From Desulfosporosinus youngiae DSM 17734 (GTDB lineage Bacteria > Bacillota > Desulfitobacteriia > Desulfitobacteriales > Desulfitobacteriaceae), in contig NZ_CM001441.1 of the NCBI RefSeq assembly GCF_000244895.1, forward strand, positions 5,371,417 to 5,435,416: DNA of 64,000 nucleotides, written 5' to 3'. Below are positions 9,266 through 18,095 of the stretch, piece after piece. Within the stretch, counting starts at the first letter, position 1, and each line of letters begins with the position of its first letter. The notes beneath the pieces are model-generated. The model worked only from the letters and a program-made list of their open reading frames with translations, ran no database searches and had not been told where the DNA came from. The position numbers and the translations under genes were made by a program.

Positions 9266-9817
9266 TTACACCCCCTTTAATTGATTCCAGGTTACCGGGC
9301 CTTTGGGCATGGCCTGAGCAGCTATAGCTTGAGCCACTCTTTGGGCAGTCCATAATCGTTGTGAGGTGACTGTTCCTGCTTCGGCCTCGGCTTGGGACAC
9401 CGTACTCCAGGTGCTTGTGTGGGCCATTGTTCTTGTTGTTCCGTTTAACCTGAGATAGAGTCCTGAGGTTGTCGTCCATAGATCACCGTTAACTGGAGAA
9501 ACTGGCGCAACCCCATGAGGTATGGTCATTGGAGCTTCATCGGTACTGGACTCAGAGAGGACTTTTTTTCCCGTCACACCGCTCCAGGGGACGCTCTCGG
9601 CTGCCGCAGCCATATCAACCTTACCGTCATTATTCGTGTCATAAATGCTTTTCAGCATATCCCCAACTGTTTGGGCGGCGACGAGGACCTCATTTCCGTT
9701 ATCTGTTCCAATATAAAGCTTTTTGGTATCTGTACAATAACCTAGCTCACCTATTTCCAGAGTCCCAATGCTTACCTCAAGCCCACGTCTAATCTGGATC
9801 AATACTTTTCTTGCCAT
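9266..9817 (-). CDS. Short tail protein with MTD-like N-terminal domain and calcium-loop motif
   Basis: 183 residues. Residues 1-50 (IQIRRGLEVSIGTLEIGELGY, then CTDTKKLYIGT) match the small N-terminal anchoring fold seen in major-tropism-determinant-like fibres. DTNNDGKVD near residue 60 is an EF-hand-like DxNxDG loop. The C-terminal half differs from the locus B copy, while both share the WNQLKGV end, suggesting a swapped host-facing segment. Confidence 0.65.
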   Translation of the reverse strand: MARKVLIQIRRGLEVSIGTLEIGELGYCTDTKKLYIGTDNGNEVLVAAQTVGDMLKSIYDTNNDGKVDMAAAAESVPWSGVTGKKVLSESSTDEAPMTIPHGVAPVSPVNGDLWTTTSGLYLRLNGTTRTMAHTSTWSTVSQAEAEAGTVTSQRLWTAQRVAQAIAAQAMPKGPVTWNQLKGV

Positions 9818-9829
9818 CAGCCTCCCTCC

Positions 9830-10855
9830 TTAGAATGTTCCTCCATCCACAATGGATACCATCAACCTATTTCCGTTGGCCGTATCATAGATAATACTAC
9901 TGGTATCAATATGGGCTTCTATGCCTGTGCTATTGACGAGGACTCCTTTCCCCGCCTTAGCACTCACCGTCGTTGTGCCAATAGTAATTCCGTTTCCTCC
10001 TCCTACCGTTAAGGTGACCGTATCGGCCTGACCGCCCCCAGTTAAACCATTGCCGGCAGTGATGGTCTGCAGGGCTCCCCCAGTTCTTACCCAAGCTGTT
10101 CCGTTCCAAGAGTAGACCTTCTGTTCATCATCAACGTAGCATGTCCAGCCTGTCTGAGGAGTATAAAACACCCACGCTCCGGATATCCATTCTGCTATTT
10201 GGTTCTGTTTACCCGCCCAGGCCCCGGTAGCCCCAGACGGTATAATATATCTATCACCCGTTGCCGGAGAACCTGGAGGGGCTGTAAGATTCTGATCCTT
10301 CACGCTAGCTTGAGGTTCGATGTTATGTTTAGCAAGCTCTATTTCGTTGCCAATTTTCTGAGCACTCCACAAATCGGTAATCGCCGTTCCGGAGTCATTA
10401 ATGACGCGATGTTTTGGGGCATCATCAATGTGAGTTTTTATTTCAGCAGCAGTCTTTGTGTTGGTACCATCCGATACTTTATTAACCTGACCGTTGCTGA
10501 GCTCTGATTTCTTAACCCTTGCATAAGTCGTTCCGTCAGCAATGTCATCTAAGGCACCTGTAAGATCTGTCAGTTTTTGAGCATTGACTTGATTCCAGTC
10601 CGTACCGTTATCAAAGTAGAGATAGCCACTATTAGCTCCGCCGGTAATATAATAAAGCCTTCCTAAGGCCCCAGCATTAGGCCGAGCCGCTTCTGTTCCC
10701 GATAAGGCACGACCAACGAACGTATTTGAGACCCCGTCCCCAATATAAACTTCTTTTGTATCTGTGCAAAACCCCATTTCTCCCGCTGGCAATGCCCCCA
10801 AGGCTGCCAATTCTGCCTTAGTTCCTCTCTTTATGCGTATTGTCTGTCCCGCCAC
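9830..10855 (-). CDS. Tail fibre-like protein with MTD-type N-terminus and DUF2793-like middle
   Basis: 341 residues. Residues 4-48 (IRIKRGTKAELAALGALPAG, then EMGFCTDTKEVYIGDG) repeat the anchoring domain of the gene at 9266, so the two are a tandem family. The middle (PPGSPATGDRYIIPSGATG, then CYVDDEQKVYSWNGTAWV) matches DUF2793 of phage fibres. The C-terminus is a glycine-rich beta region. It probably sits on the baseplate rim and may touch the host surface. The locus B copy is at 43181-44206. Confidence 0.7.
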   Translation of the reverse strand: MAGQTIRIKRGTKAELAALGALPAGEMGFCTDTKEVYIGDGVSNTFVGRALSGTEAARPNAGALGRLYYITGGANSGYLYFDNGTDWNQVNAQKLTDLTGALDDIADGTTYARVKKSELSNGQVNKVSDGTNTKTAAEIKTHIDDAPKHRVINDSGTAITDLWSAQKIGNEIELAKHNIEPQASVKDQNLTAPPGSPATGDRYIIPSGATGAWAGKQNQIAEWISGAWVFYTPQTGWTCYVDDEQKVYSWNGTAWVRTGGALQTITAGNGLTGGGQADTVTLTVGGGNGITIGTTTVSAKAGKGVLVNSTGIEAHIDTSSIIYDTANGNRLMVSIVDGGTF

Positions 10856-10858
10856 TGC

Positions 10859-11275
10859 TTATGCCTCCTCTCTAATAAATCCACCGCCATCAATAATTCC
10901 ATTGGCTTTATATCTTTCAATTTCTGTCTGGGTACGAATTACGCTTTCCTGCAGGCTGTTGATATCTTTGGCCTCTGCCATATCTCCAGGCGTCTCATAG
11001 GTTACATAGACTTTTTCTGTTTCGGCAAAGATTTTAATCGAACGTTTCCAAGGTGTTTCAGAGGGAATTGATACGATAAAATTAGCCACCGGATCGCCTG
11101 AGAATTGAGGCCCTGTATAAACCCTGATTGTGCTGTTCGTAATGTTGTCGTGACCTAAAAAGCCGTTGTACACCCCATCGTTAATGAATAATTCTTCTTC
11201 GACAGTATAACTGCTGCCATCGGGCTTTTTATTCAGCTTTTCTAAAAACTGATCAAGTTCCTCAGGATAGGGCAC
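10859..11275 (-). CDS. Conserved baseplate-region protein
   Basis: 138 residues of mixed beta/alpha character (FLGHDNITNSTIRVYTGPQF; SIPSETPWKRSIKIF; FIREEA end). The same gene lies at 44210-44626, always between baseplate J and the fibre genes. I do not recognise a named family. Position suggests a fibre attachment or wedge component. Four bases separate it from the baseplate J gene. Confidence 0.65.
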   Translation of the reverse strand: MPYPEELDQFLEKLNKKPDGSSYTVEEELFINDGVYNGFLGHDNITNSTIRVYTGPQFSGDPVANFIVSIPSETPWKRSIKIFAETEKVYVTYETPGDMAEAKDINSLQESVIRTQTEIERYKANGIIDGGGFIREEA

Positions 11276-11279
11276 TTAT

Positions 11280-12317
11280 TCATACCCCCAGTCCTACGGT
11301 TTCAAGTACCGGTATTTCTTCATCCGCCAAAGCTACATTTACACTGCCGCCATTGACTGTCAAGTTTGTATAATCAAGGACACCCGGTGTACTCAGCAAT
11401 ATGGTTCCAACTTTAGCATAACTGATATAGGTGCTGGCAAAAGCTGTATCCTGCAGATAACTTCCCAGGGCTGCCCTAAAAGCATCTGTCACTCCTTGGA
11501 TAGCATAACCTGCCGCCAAAGTGACCACCGCTGAAACACCAATCTCTTTAGCTGCTGCCGAAACAACGGTCACGGCAGCGCCGATAGGGCGCACAGTCTC
11601 AATATAGTCTGAGACATCGTCCACCAAGATTGATGTGGCCGGCTGTTTTCCAGCATCCACGATAACAAGCTTCACGCTTCCTGACCCTGCCCACAAGGGG
11701 AAAACTTTCGCATCTCCCACGCCAGCTACTTCAAGGGCCCATTGTCGATATTGAGCCGCATTCCCTGAGGTCGCCGGCTGACGAACCCGCTGCAGATACC
11801 GCTGCCTGAGATTGTCATCCGTCTCTGTATCCGCTCCAGGAACCAAAATATCGATCAGCTCTGCTCTCACAAGGCCATTAATGTAGTTGATGGGCAGCAA
11901 AGTCCCCGCCTTCTGGTTTCCTATGCTTCCGGCAATCTCACACTCCAAAACATACTGACCGATTGAAATTCTTTGGATAGTCTGATAGTTTACCTGCTCA
12001 ATGGAAAAGCGGCTGCCCAAAGCCACATCCAGGGGTGAATCATTCTGTCCAAAAAACTGACCCATCCGCTGTGCCTTGGTCGCCGGTTTACGAGTTACCC
12101 CATAATCCGCCGTCCTTAATTCCAGATAGGCTCCACTTGAGGTTTGAGCTGAGAATAGTCTCAGATTAACCTCCAGGTCTGCATAAGCCTGAGCTAGTTC
12201 CGCCGCAGCCGGAGATAGGGCATCATAAATTATGCTTCCCTCTCGTTTGTCCAGATCACCTGGAACCCGATCCAGCATTCTCGATAAAATAGCTTCATAG
12301 GTTTGATCTTCATACAC
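11280..12317 (-). CDS. xkdT: Baseplate protein J (XkdT)
   Basis: 345 residues, the normal length for the Mu gp47/baseplate J family that forms the wedge ring of contractile tails. Recognisable blocks are MLDRVPGDLDKREGSIIYDA near the start, TSSGAYLELRTADYGVTR, the DDNLRQRYLQRVRQPATSGN region, and the YRQWALEVAGVGDAKVFP stretch. It abuts XkdS without a gap. Highly similar to 44631-45668. Confidence 0.92.
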   Translation of the reverse strand: MYEDQTYEAILSRMLDRVPGDLDKREGSIIYDALSPAAAELAQAYADLEVNLRLFSAQTSSGAYLELRTADYGVTRKPATKAQRMGQFFGQNDSPLDVALGSRFSIEQVNYQTIQRISIGQYVLECEIAGSIGNQKAGTLLPINYINGLVRAELIDILVPGADTETDDNLRQRYLQRVRQPATSGNAAQYRQWALEVAGVGDAKVFPLWAGSGSVKLVIVDAGKQPATSILVDDVSDYIETVRPIGAAVTVVSAAAKEIGVSAVVTLAAGYAIQGVTDAFRAALGSYLQDTAFASTYISYAKVGTILLSTPGVLDYTNLTVNGGSVNVALADEEIPVLETVGLGV

Positions 12318-12719
12318 TTATGGGTTCACCTCCTGAGTCATCTCAAAGCTTCCGTAATTGCTGATGACTGTAAACGCAATGAGTAAACTATCCCCTATGA
12401 TCGTTATCTGGATATTCTCAATACCGGTAATTCGATCATCCTGAGTTAAAGCTTCCCGGATCATTCGCGCAACCTCTGGTTTCAAAAAGAGCGGATTGCT
12501 GCCAATCAGATTCTCCAGCTCAGAACCATAATTTGCTGTGTAAATCAGGTGCTGAAAGCGTGGGGTTTGCAGAATCTTAAAGGCCGCCTGCTGAACTGCC
12601 TCAAGGCCGTCCAGTCTGCCCACAATTCGTTGTTTGGCTGCATCCAGTTTCCAAGTGAGTGACGGCTGCTCTATTTCTTCGATCCTATCCTTGCTTATAC
12701 TTCCTCCCACTGGGATCAC
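12318..12719 (-). CDS. xkdS: Baseplate protein XkdS (DUF2634, gp25-like)
   Basis: 133 residues with the DUF2634 pattern: PSLTWKLDAAKQRIVGRLDG, a FKILQTPRFQHLIYTANYGS block and REALTQDDRITGIENI. It resembles T4 gp25, the lysozyme-like wedge-hub connector. Its start overlaps the XkdR stop by 4 bases (ATGA). Copy at 45669-46070. Confidence 0.88.
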   Translation of the reverse strand: MIPVGGSISKDRIEEIEQPSLTWKLDAAKQRIVGRLDGLEAVQQAAFKILQTPRFQHLIYTANYGSELENLIGSNPLFLKPEVARMIREALTQDDRITGIENIQITIIGDSLLIAFTVISNYGSFEMTQEVNP

Positions 12720-13072
12720 ATCATCACCACCTTATCTAGAATTACAAATTTTTGGCCACCCTGGACTCGAAGTAACAGGACCTTATCTCCCACTTTAAGA
12801 CCAGGACGAATAATGACCTTAGAATTTAGGGCCTCGCTTGTTTCTCTTGAGGACCCGCTGTCTGTGTATTGATGAGTATGCATGAGATCCAGCTCGTACT
12901 TAATTAGACTTTCAGGCACAATCAAAAAATCCGCAGGCAGTGTAAAGCGTTGGTCGACTCTTACACTGAGCGGATCTACTGCGGCGACTTCTCCAAACAT
13001 AATAGTTACAGGGTTGGAAGCTCCCATTGCATCCATCCCAGCCGCTTTTATAACATCCAGTAAACTTGGCAT
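12716..13072 (-). CDS. xkdR: Baseplate protein XkdR (DUF2577)
   Basis: 118 residues matching DUF2577: beta-rich with QRFTLPADFLIVPESL, a DLMHTHQYTDSGSS loop, and the VGDKVLLLRVQGGQKFVILD end. A small OB-like hub or spike component, by family analogy. It overlaps XkdQ by one base. Copy at 46067-46423. Confidence 0.85.
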   Translation of the reverse strand: MPSLLDVIKAAGMDAMGASNPVTIMFGEVAAVDPLSVRVDQRFTLPADFLIVPESLIKYELDLMHTHQYTDSGSSRETSEALNSKVIIRPGLKVGDKVLLLRVQGGQKFVILDKVVMM

Positions 13073-14058
13073 TATATCACCTTCATAATTGCTTTAAGTT
13101 CCAGGCTCATGGTATGGTCTGCACTATCAAAACGATGTGTGCATTCATCAACTAAAAACGGTTGATTAATACTGTATTCTTCAATCTGCAGACTGACATA
13201 ACTCCCGGCCCTTACTCGAAAATCACCGATAGCTTCAATCTTTAGAATCTTTGATTCCCGGTTCTTTAGCGTTGACAAGGTTGTCAGCCGCTCATCAATC
13301 TGAGCCGGGTTCAGGTTTTCATCCACATTTTGATAGAGCTGCAGCACGCCCCACTTGGCCATGTTGACACTATCCTGAGCGATATAGATTTCACGTTTGC
13401 CCGTATTTTTATTGTCCTTATATAGTTTGATCTTGTTATAGGTGTCCGAGTCAATGGAGGTATTATAGGTATAGTCCGTCATAAGGCTGCCATCACCAAT
13501 GATGAAATCCAACCAAAGATCCTCCACATTGCGCACAGACAAAGAACCAAAATCATCAAAGAAGATATAATTTTTGCCGGAGTTAATGAGCGTTAAATCT
13601 AAGGCTTTGCAAATGATATCCAGCAGCTTTTGATTGTCCTCAACCATAGTGGGAATCCGATAGCCCGTATCATCAATTTGACCGAGCAGGAGATTGAAGT
13701 CGGCAGCGATGGTTCGAACCACCTCAGAGGCTGTTATATTCGTAAACACATAGGTATCATTGGCCATGAGGTAGCGTAATTGATCATAACACGAGATCTT
13801 GACTGCCTCGTCCTTTCCTTCATTAACGGAAAAGATATAACCGTAGAAGATATTAACATTATGCTCGGCCTCTTGAACCCGGACGATATCCCCATTGCTG
13901 TACTTAAACGTTTTATCCTGGCCAAGGGCATTTTTGATCAGTGTGAAATCCAGGCTGCCGGCTTTGCCGATCCTGCTGGTTTTCCAGGTTACGTCCGCAA
14001 CAATCTGAGATAGATCCCACACGTTGCCGTCTTTGTTATCAATCAGTACTTTTAGCAC
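13072..14058 (-). CDS. xkdQ: Baseplate hub protein XkdQ
   Basis: 328 residues of the XkdQ/YqbQ type, equivalent to gpD/gp27 hub proteins that seat the spike and pass the DNA or ions. Seen: N-terminal LIDNKDGNVWDLSQIV, VTWKTSRIGKAGSLDFTL, ISCYDQLRYLMANDTYVF, and a C-terminal MSLELKAIMKV. Copy at 46423-47409. Confidence 0.88.
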   Translation of the reverse strand: MLKVLIDNKDGNVWDLSQIVADVTWKTSRIGKAGSLDFTLIKNALGQDKTFKYSNGDIVRVQEAEHNVNIFYGYIFSVNEGKDEAVKISCYDQLRYLMANDTYVFTNITASEVVRTIAADFNLLLGQIDDTGYRIPTMVEDNQKLLDIICKALDLTLINSGKNYIFFDDFGSLSVRNVEDLWLDFIIGDGSLMTDYTYNTSIDSDTYNKIKLYKDNKNTGKREIYIAQDSVNMAKWGVLQLYQNVDENLNPAQIDERLTTLSTLKNRESKILKIEAIGDFRVRAGSYVSLQIEEYSINQPFLVDECTHRFDSADHTMSLELKAIMKVI

Positions 14059-14069
14059 AATACACCTCC

Positions 14070-14735
14070 TTACGGCAGCTTTAGGACCCGGCCGATCTGA
14101 AGCCGCTTAATCTCGGCATCCGAAATGCCGTTTAAGGATTGCAGCTCCGGCCAGCGAGCTCCGCCTCCCAGTAATTTCTGAGCCACAGACCAAAGAGTAT
14201 CACCGGCTGCAAGGGTATAGGTTTTGGGAGTCTGCTGCTCGTTTGGCCTTTCAGGGGCTTGAATTGTTTGTGTTGAGGCTGTGGCAGTTTCCAAAGTTGA
14301 AATGCTGACAGCTCGTCGTGCTGAATAAGGCACATATTTCTTCAACTTTAAGGAATAGTCGATATCACCTGATCTGCCGGCCTCTTCTTTCCAGTCAAAA
14401 CCCTCAATACTGGCCAAGGTGTCGATATCAAAGGCATCGGAAATAACAATAAAGCGAATGGGCTGCTTAGCTTCCATCCACTTTAGAATAAGTTTTACGT
14501 ATTCATAGGGCTTCAGCAGGGGTTGAACTGTGACGAAAGGGTAAGGCTGGGCAGGAAAGAAGCTGCTGAAAGCATACTCTGAGAGCTTGAGATTTTTTAT
14601 AACATTGATTTCACCTAATTCCAGTACATCATAGGTTTTGTTTTTTCCGCCTTCTCCTATTTCGAAAGAACCAGGCATGACCGGAAGTTGGATTGATTCG
14701 GTATTATTGAAGCTTAGATTGATGCCATAGGACAT
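14070..14735 (-). CDS. xkdP: XkdP-like tail protein with LysM domain
   Basis: 221 residues. I start at 14735 (MSYGINLSF) because AGGTGA is well placed there and the locus B copy has the same length. The N-terminal 150 residues are the XkdP domain. The C-terminus is a LysM peptidoglycan-binding motif (TYTLAAGDTLWSVAQKLLGG, then LQSLNGISDAEIKRLQIGR). It likely links the hub to the cell wall during injection or assembly. Confidence 0.85.
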   Translation of the reverse strand: MSYGINLSFNNTESIQLPVMPGSFEIGEGGKNKTYDVLELGEINVIKNLKLSEYAFSSFFPAQPYPFVTVQPLLKPYEYVKLILKWMEAKQPIRFIVISDAFDIDTLASIEGFDWKEEAGRSGDIDYSLKLKKYVPYSARRAVSISTLETATASTQTIQAPERPNEQQTPKTYTLAAGDTLWSVAQKLLGGGARWPELQSLNGISDAEIKRLQIGRVLKLP

Positions 14736-14804
14736 TTTATCACCTGCCTTATCTAGCATACTTCTGGGAAATTTCATAAATTTAGAATTTCAGGCCTCTA
14801 ACCC

Positions 14805-16820
14805 TTATATCGGAAACATTCCATTCGTGGAAGAAACTATCTCCGTCTCCAGCATCGTCTTAATCTTAGTTACAATGGTATCTACGTTCTGTCCGTTGTT
14901 GACATCTCCGTTGTGCATATAATTGGCTGTTGGCGTAAGGGTCACAAAATTCTGGATGTTCTTCATTTCAGCCAACTCGCGCATGGTTTTTATGTCTTCA
15001 CTGGAAATATCGACGGTGTTCTCGATTCTACCAACTTCATTGACACGATTGATGTTTGAGTTTTGGTTCCAGCTATCGGGGTTGAAGGGGCTATCAGCTG
15101 GCGGTTCTTGAGGACGAAATGCATTGTTTAAGGCTCCGAAAGCATCTTGAACATGGCTTACAGCAAAATTGCCTGCTTTTTTCCCGATAGTCTGTCCTGT
15201 GGTAAAGGCGTCACCATAATCCACTTGATTAAATCTCATGAGCTTCACAACATCTGCCTCACTCTTAAGGCTGTCTCTCTTCCCTTCAAGCTTGGTCAGT
15301 AAATTATCCATGCCCGAGGTAATATTTACTTTTAATCCTGGTATATAGTTAAGAAGATTCTCAATGCCTTTGGCAAGGTTAGCCATGTATTGAAGAGAGT
15401 TTATTGATAAGTCGTAAAACAGCTTTTGTACCGCATATATGGGATCCTTCAATACATTGGCGAAGAACTCTGCAAACCCCAGAACTATATTTGCCAAAAA
15501 AGCAAACCTGTTAAATAAGAATCCAAAAAAAATCCCAAAAAGCCCTCCAATGAAACCGATGACTTCTACGGTAGCATCGCCCCATCTCACCATAGCGTAA
15601 AGCACCAAGCCGATGACAGCGCCAACCAGCAGGATCTGCCAATTCAATACAACCCAACCCGCCACAGCTTGCCATACAGGATTTGCCAACAGACAAAGAC
15701 TTCGGTATAGTTCCGGTATTTTGCTCACGGCCCATAACGTCAGCGCCGAACCAACCATTGCAAGAATAGGAGCTATGAAATCCCAATTCTGCTGTACCAC
15801 TCCACCTAGCCAGATGAGGCCATTGACAATCCCGGCAACTCCCCCAACAATAATAGTTAATCCGGCACTCAGTCCGTCAAAAAACGGCTGAAACTTTCCT
15901 TCCTGAAAAGCATCATTCAACATGATAATAAGCGGCGCAAGAGCGTCCAAAGCCTGTACTCCCGCATTGGCAAAACTAGATTCCATATTATTCGTGAAAA
16001 CTTCCATCTGCTTTACCGGAGACTTCATCATTTCATCAAAGGCTACCTGTCCCATTTTCTGTTTCTCCAGGAGATGCTCAAAGGCCTCAATAAAGCCTTC
16101 TATATCTCCGGACTTGCCCAGTTCATTAATTTTAAAGGCCTGGATATCGGACTTTGACATATTAAAGCGTTCGCCCAATGAGGTAATATCACCCGACATC
16201 GCTTCGTTTAAGACAGAGGCGGCTCCCTCGATTCCATTTCCTGAAGTGTCAAAGGCATTTAAACGCTGAGTTAAGTTATTCAGCTTGGTTAATTGATCTA
16301 CGTTTTGAGTGGATGAGAAAAAAGAGAGGCTGCTCTGCAGGGATTTATTAATATCTTGCCCTGCAGCAAGGGCCTCCTTTTTAAACTTATTGAACATGGC
16401 AGTTCCTATTTCACTATCTCCAGTTCGTGCGATAAACATATCTTGCGTTTTCCGCTGTTCCATCGCACCGCCGATAGTCGCTTCACCTAAGTCCTTAAGT
16501 CTCTGAAAGGTTAGATACTCGCCGAGCAAAGATCTTATTGATGAAATGAAGCCTTTTGCTCCCTCTTGACCTGCAGTGAAATGATTGTTTAACTCAGCTT
16601 GTGCATTTGCAGCGCCGCTGGTCGCGTCTTGCAACCCGGTCTCAACAAAAGCAAGCCGAAGCTGCGCTGATGCCACGAGATTTGTGATTTGCGCATTTTG
16701 GGCAGAGGCATTGGTTAACTCGTTCATGGCGGAGATGCTTATATTTAGTGACTGGGTAATATTTTGAAGTGGCTGTGAAAAGACATCAAACATTCTGAGA
16801 GTAGCGCTCACGGTTGCCAA
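14805..16820 (-). CDS. Tail tape measure protein (XkdO-like)
   Basis: 671 residues. The N-terminus is coiled coil (residues 15-90). Two to three membrane-like helices lie near residues 310-345, 395-415 and 425-450, and a C-terminal NVDISSEDIKTMRELAEMKN block is shared with locus B. Such proteins set tail length and reach the host membrane. It is shorter than the locus B protein (711), so the locus A tail should be slightly shorter. The bodies are far more diverged than the ends. Confidence 0.88.
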   Translation of the reverse strand: MATVSATLRMFDVFSQPLQNITQSLNISISAMNELTNASAQNAQITNLVASAQLRLAFVETGLQDATSGAANAQAELNNHFTAGQEGAKGFISSIRSLLGEYLTFQRLKDLGEATIGGAMEQRKTQDMFIARTGDSEIGTAMFNKFKKEALAAGQDINKSLQSSLSFFSSTQNVDQLTKLNNLTQRLNAFDTSGNGIEGAASVLNEAMSGDITSLGERFNMSKSDIQAFKINELGKSGDIEGFIEAFEHLLEKQKMGQVAFDEMMKSPVKQMEVFTNNMESSFANAGVQALDALAPLIIMLNDAFQEGKFQPFFDGLSAGLTIIVGGVAGIVNGLIWLGGVVQQNWDFIAPILAMVGSALTLWAVSKIPELYRSLCLLANPVWQAVAGWVVLNWQILLVGAVIGLVLYAMVRWGDATVEVIGFIGGLFGIFFGFLFNRFAFLANIVLGFAEFFANVLKDPIYAVQKLFYDLSINSLQYMANLAKGIENLLNYIPGLKVNITSGMDNLLTKLEGKRDSLKSEADVVKLMRFNQVDYGDAFTTGQTIGKKAGNFAVSHVQDAFGALNNAFRPQEPPADSPFNPDSWNQNSNINRVNEVGRIENTVDISSEDIKTMRELAEMKNIQNFVTLTPTANYMHNGDVNNGQNVDTIVTKIKTMLETEIVSSTNGMFPI

Positions 16821-16920
16821 ATATATGACCTCCTTTCAGGCATAATAAAAAGCGCCCTGCCTTTCTTCGTTTTAGTAGATGATAATTTCATTTTCAATTG
16901 CATAATTTCCCTAGCATTTT

Positions 16921-17097
16921 CTATTTTTTCTTAAGCTTTGCCCTATCCTGCCTTTCCTTTTTAACTCGAATATCAATCATGGCATAGATAGCGGCTTTAG
17001 CTTCTCTCGATTTCTTCACGAGCTCATCCGGGGGGATCCGCAGTTCGTGGAGAGCATAGTAAGCGTAATTCCACTCACCATCGCCCTCCTCAATTAG
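16921..17097 (-). CDS. -1 frameshift extension of the tail assembly chaperone (GT-type)
   Basis: A 58-codon frame with no start of its own, entered by -1 slippage at 17097-17103. It begins LIEEGDGEWNYAYYALHEL and ends with basic VKKERQDRAKLKKK before TAG at 16921. The locus B frame (51566-51742) has exactly the same length and a conserved sequence (YAYYALHE; MIDIRVKKE). The full fusion would be about 198 residues. This is the T half of a lambda G/GT-like chaperone that binds the tape measure protein. Confidence 0.85.
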   Translation of the reverse strand, partial: LIEEGDGEWNYAYYALHELRIPPDELVKKSREAKAAIYAMIDIRVKKERQDRAKLKKK

Positions 17098-17516
17098 TTT
17101 TTTACCTCATCCATTAAGTCTCCCAGGCTTTGGTCAAAACCGTTCAGTTCTTGCACCTTCTGAACAAGGGTTGCATATTCTCCCGGAAACAACATCTTCC
17201 TCAAAAGATCCTCCGCCCCCATGACACCGTAGGATTTTTGCAGCTCCGCGTTTTTTAAATCCGGAAAAACAACACTGGCCACTAAGATTTTTATCAGATA
17301 GGCATTCTGGTCAGTTTCAACCTGCTGTGATCCATTTTTTCCTTTAACTCGTTTTGTGGCCGCTTTGCGATACTCTTCATTCTCCGTTTCGGTTATATTG
17401 TGAATCTTCCAGGGTATTGGCTTGCCATCCGGCCCTTTGAAGCGCTCAGAGACAATTACCTCTTCGGTAACATCGGACTGGACATTCTGCGCAAAAAATG
17501 CCTGTAAATCACTCAT
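17094..17516 (-). CDS. xkdN: Tail assembly chaperone, XkdN-like (G form)
   Basis: 140 residues, XkdN-like, positioned between tail tube and tape measure, the classical place of the tail chaperone. It is acidic, with DLLRKMLFPGEYATLVQKV and QSLGDLMDEVKN at the end. Its last codons contain a slippery heptamer, so a minority of ribosomes should make a longer GT product. Locus B has the same arrangement. Confidence 0.85.
   Translation of the reverse strand: MSDLQAFFAQNVQSDVTEEVIVSERFKGPDGKPIPWKIHNITETENEEYRKAATKRVKGKNGSQQVETDQNAYLIKILVASVVFPDLKNAELQKSYGVMGAEDLLRKMLFPGEYATLVQKVQELNGFDQSLGDLMDEVKN
17097..17103 (-). promoter_or_regulatory. Slippery heptamer A AAA AAC for -1 frameshifting
   Basis: Minus-strand codons GTA AAA AAC TAA place AAAAAAC in the correct X XXY YYZ phase immediately before the stop. 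The same heptamer in the same phase occurs in locus B (51742-51748) before TGA. Conservation of the downstream frame supports use. Confidence 0.85.
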
Positions 17517-17585
17517 ACTTTATTCCTCCCATTCCTCACTAATCATTTCGCCCGCGACATGACAGAGCCTCAAAATCCGCCTAAG

Positions 17586-17612
17586 AAAAAGCACTCTTTG
17601 CAAGTGCTTTTT
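17586..17612 (-). terminator. Hairpin between tail tube and chaperone genes
   Basis: AAAAAGCACT and AGTGCTTTTT form a symmetrical stem able to work on either strand. It lies just after the tube gene in the direction of transcription. It probably lowers expression of later genes relative to sheath and tube, which are needed in many copies. Locus B has a different hairpin at the same place. Confidence 0.75.
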
Positions 17613-17626
17613 CTCGGCAGTCTGAA

Positions 17627-18094
17627 TTATCTGCTTGCCGGTTTATTAAATTGATCCAGCAAATCTGCATCTTCAAAGGTAAAGGGCATCTCTTCTTCTA
17701 TGGCATCATCGCTGCTTGCATCAAAGGACGCAATAATAACACTATCCAAGTTGCATCTCTTTAAAACCGTGGTCTGTTTTCCTACACTTGATGTCGGATC
17801 TTCATTAGTAATCTGCAAATCAAAATAGAAATCCCTGCCGGTCTTGATATAGTCCAGCATCAAAGCTCTGAATAAACTTGTAACGTAATAAATAGTTAAG
17901 GTTCCACTGCCGGACCAGCCCGTTGATTTTTTGGCGACATTCATTCTCCCCAGTATGGGAATATCGGTTTTAGTTTTTTCAATCGTGGCTTCTATGGATT
18001 TAGCATAAAACAATTCTTCCACTCGCCCATTTATTGTGGCAAAGGCACGGGCCTGTTTGCCGATAATGGCATCTTCAGACTTCATAAATGGCAT
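17627..18094 (-). CDS. xkdM: Tail tube protein (XkdM)
   Basis: 155 residues of the DUF2001/XkdM family that polymerises into the inner tube of the contractile tail. Seen: ITGKQ-type start (IIGKQARAFATINGRVEELF), KKSTGWSGSGTLTIYYVTS, and a beta-rich C-terminus. One base after the sheath gene stop. Copy at 53082-53534. Confidence 0.92.
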   Translation of the reverse strand: MPFMKSEDAIIGKQARAFATINGRVEELFYAKSIEATIEKTKTDIPILGRMNVAKKSTGWSGSGTLTIYYVTSLFRALMLDYIKTGRDFYFDLQITNEDPTSSVGKQTTVLKRCNLDSVIIASFDASSDDAIEEEMPFTFEDADLLDQFNKPASR

Positions 18095-18095
18095 T

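Noticed and set aside
15613..15891. Plus-strand frames across the tape measure gene
   Set aside because: Shadow frames with alanine/threonine-rich nonsense and no ribosome sites; the minus strand clearly codes.
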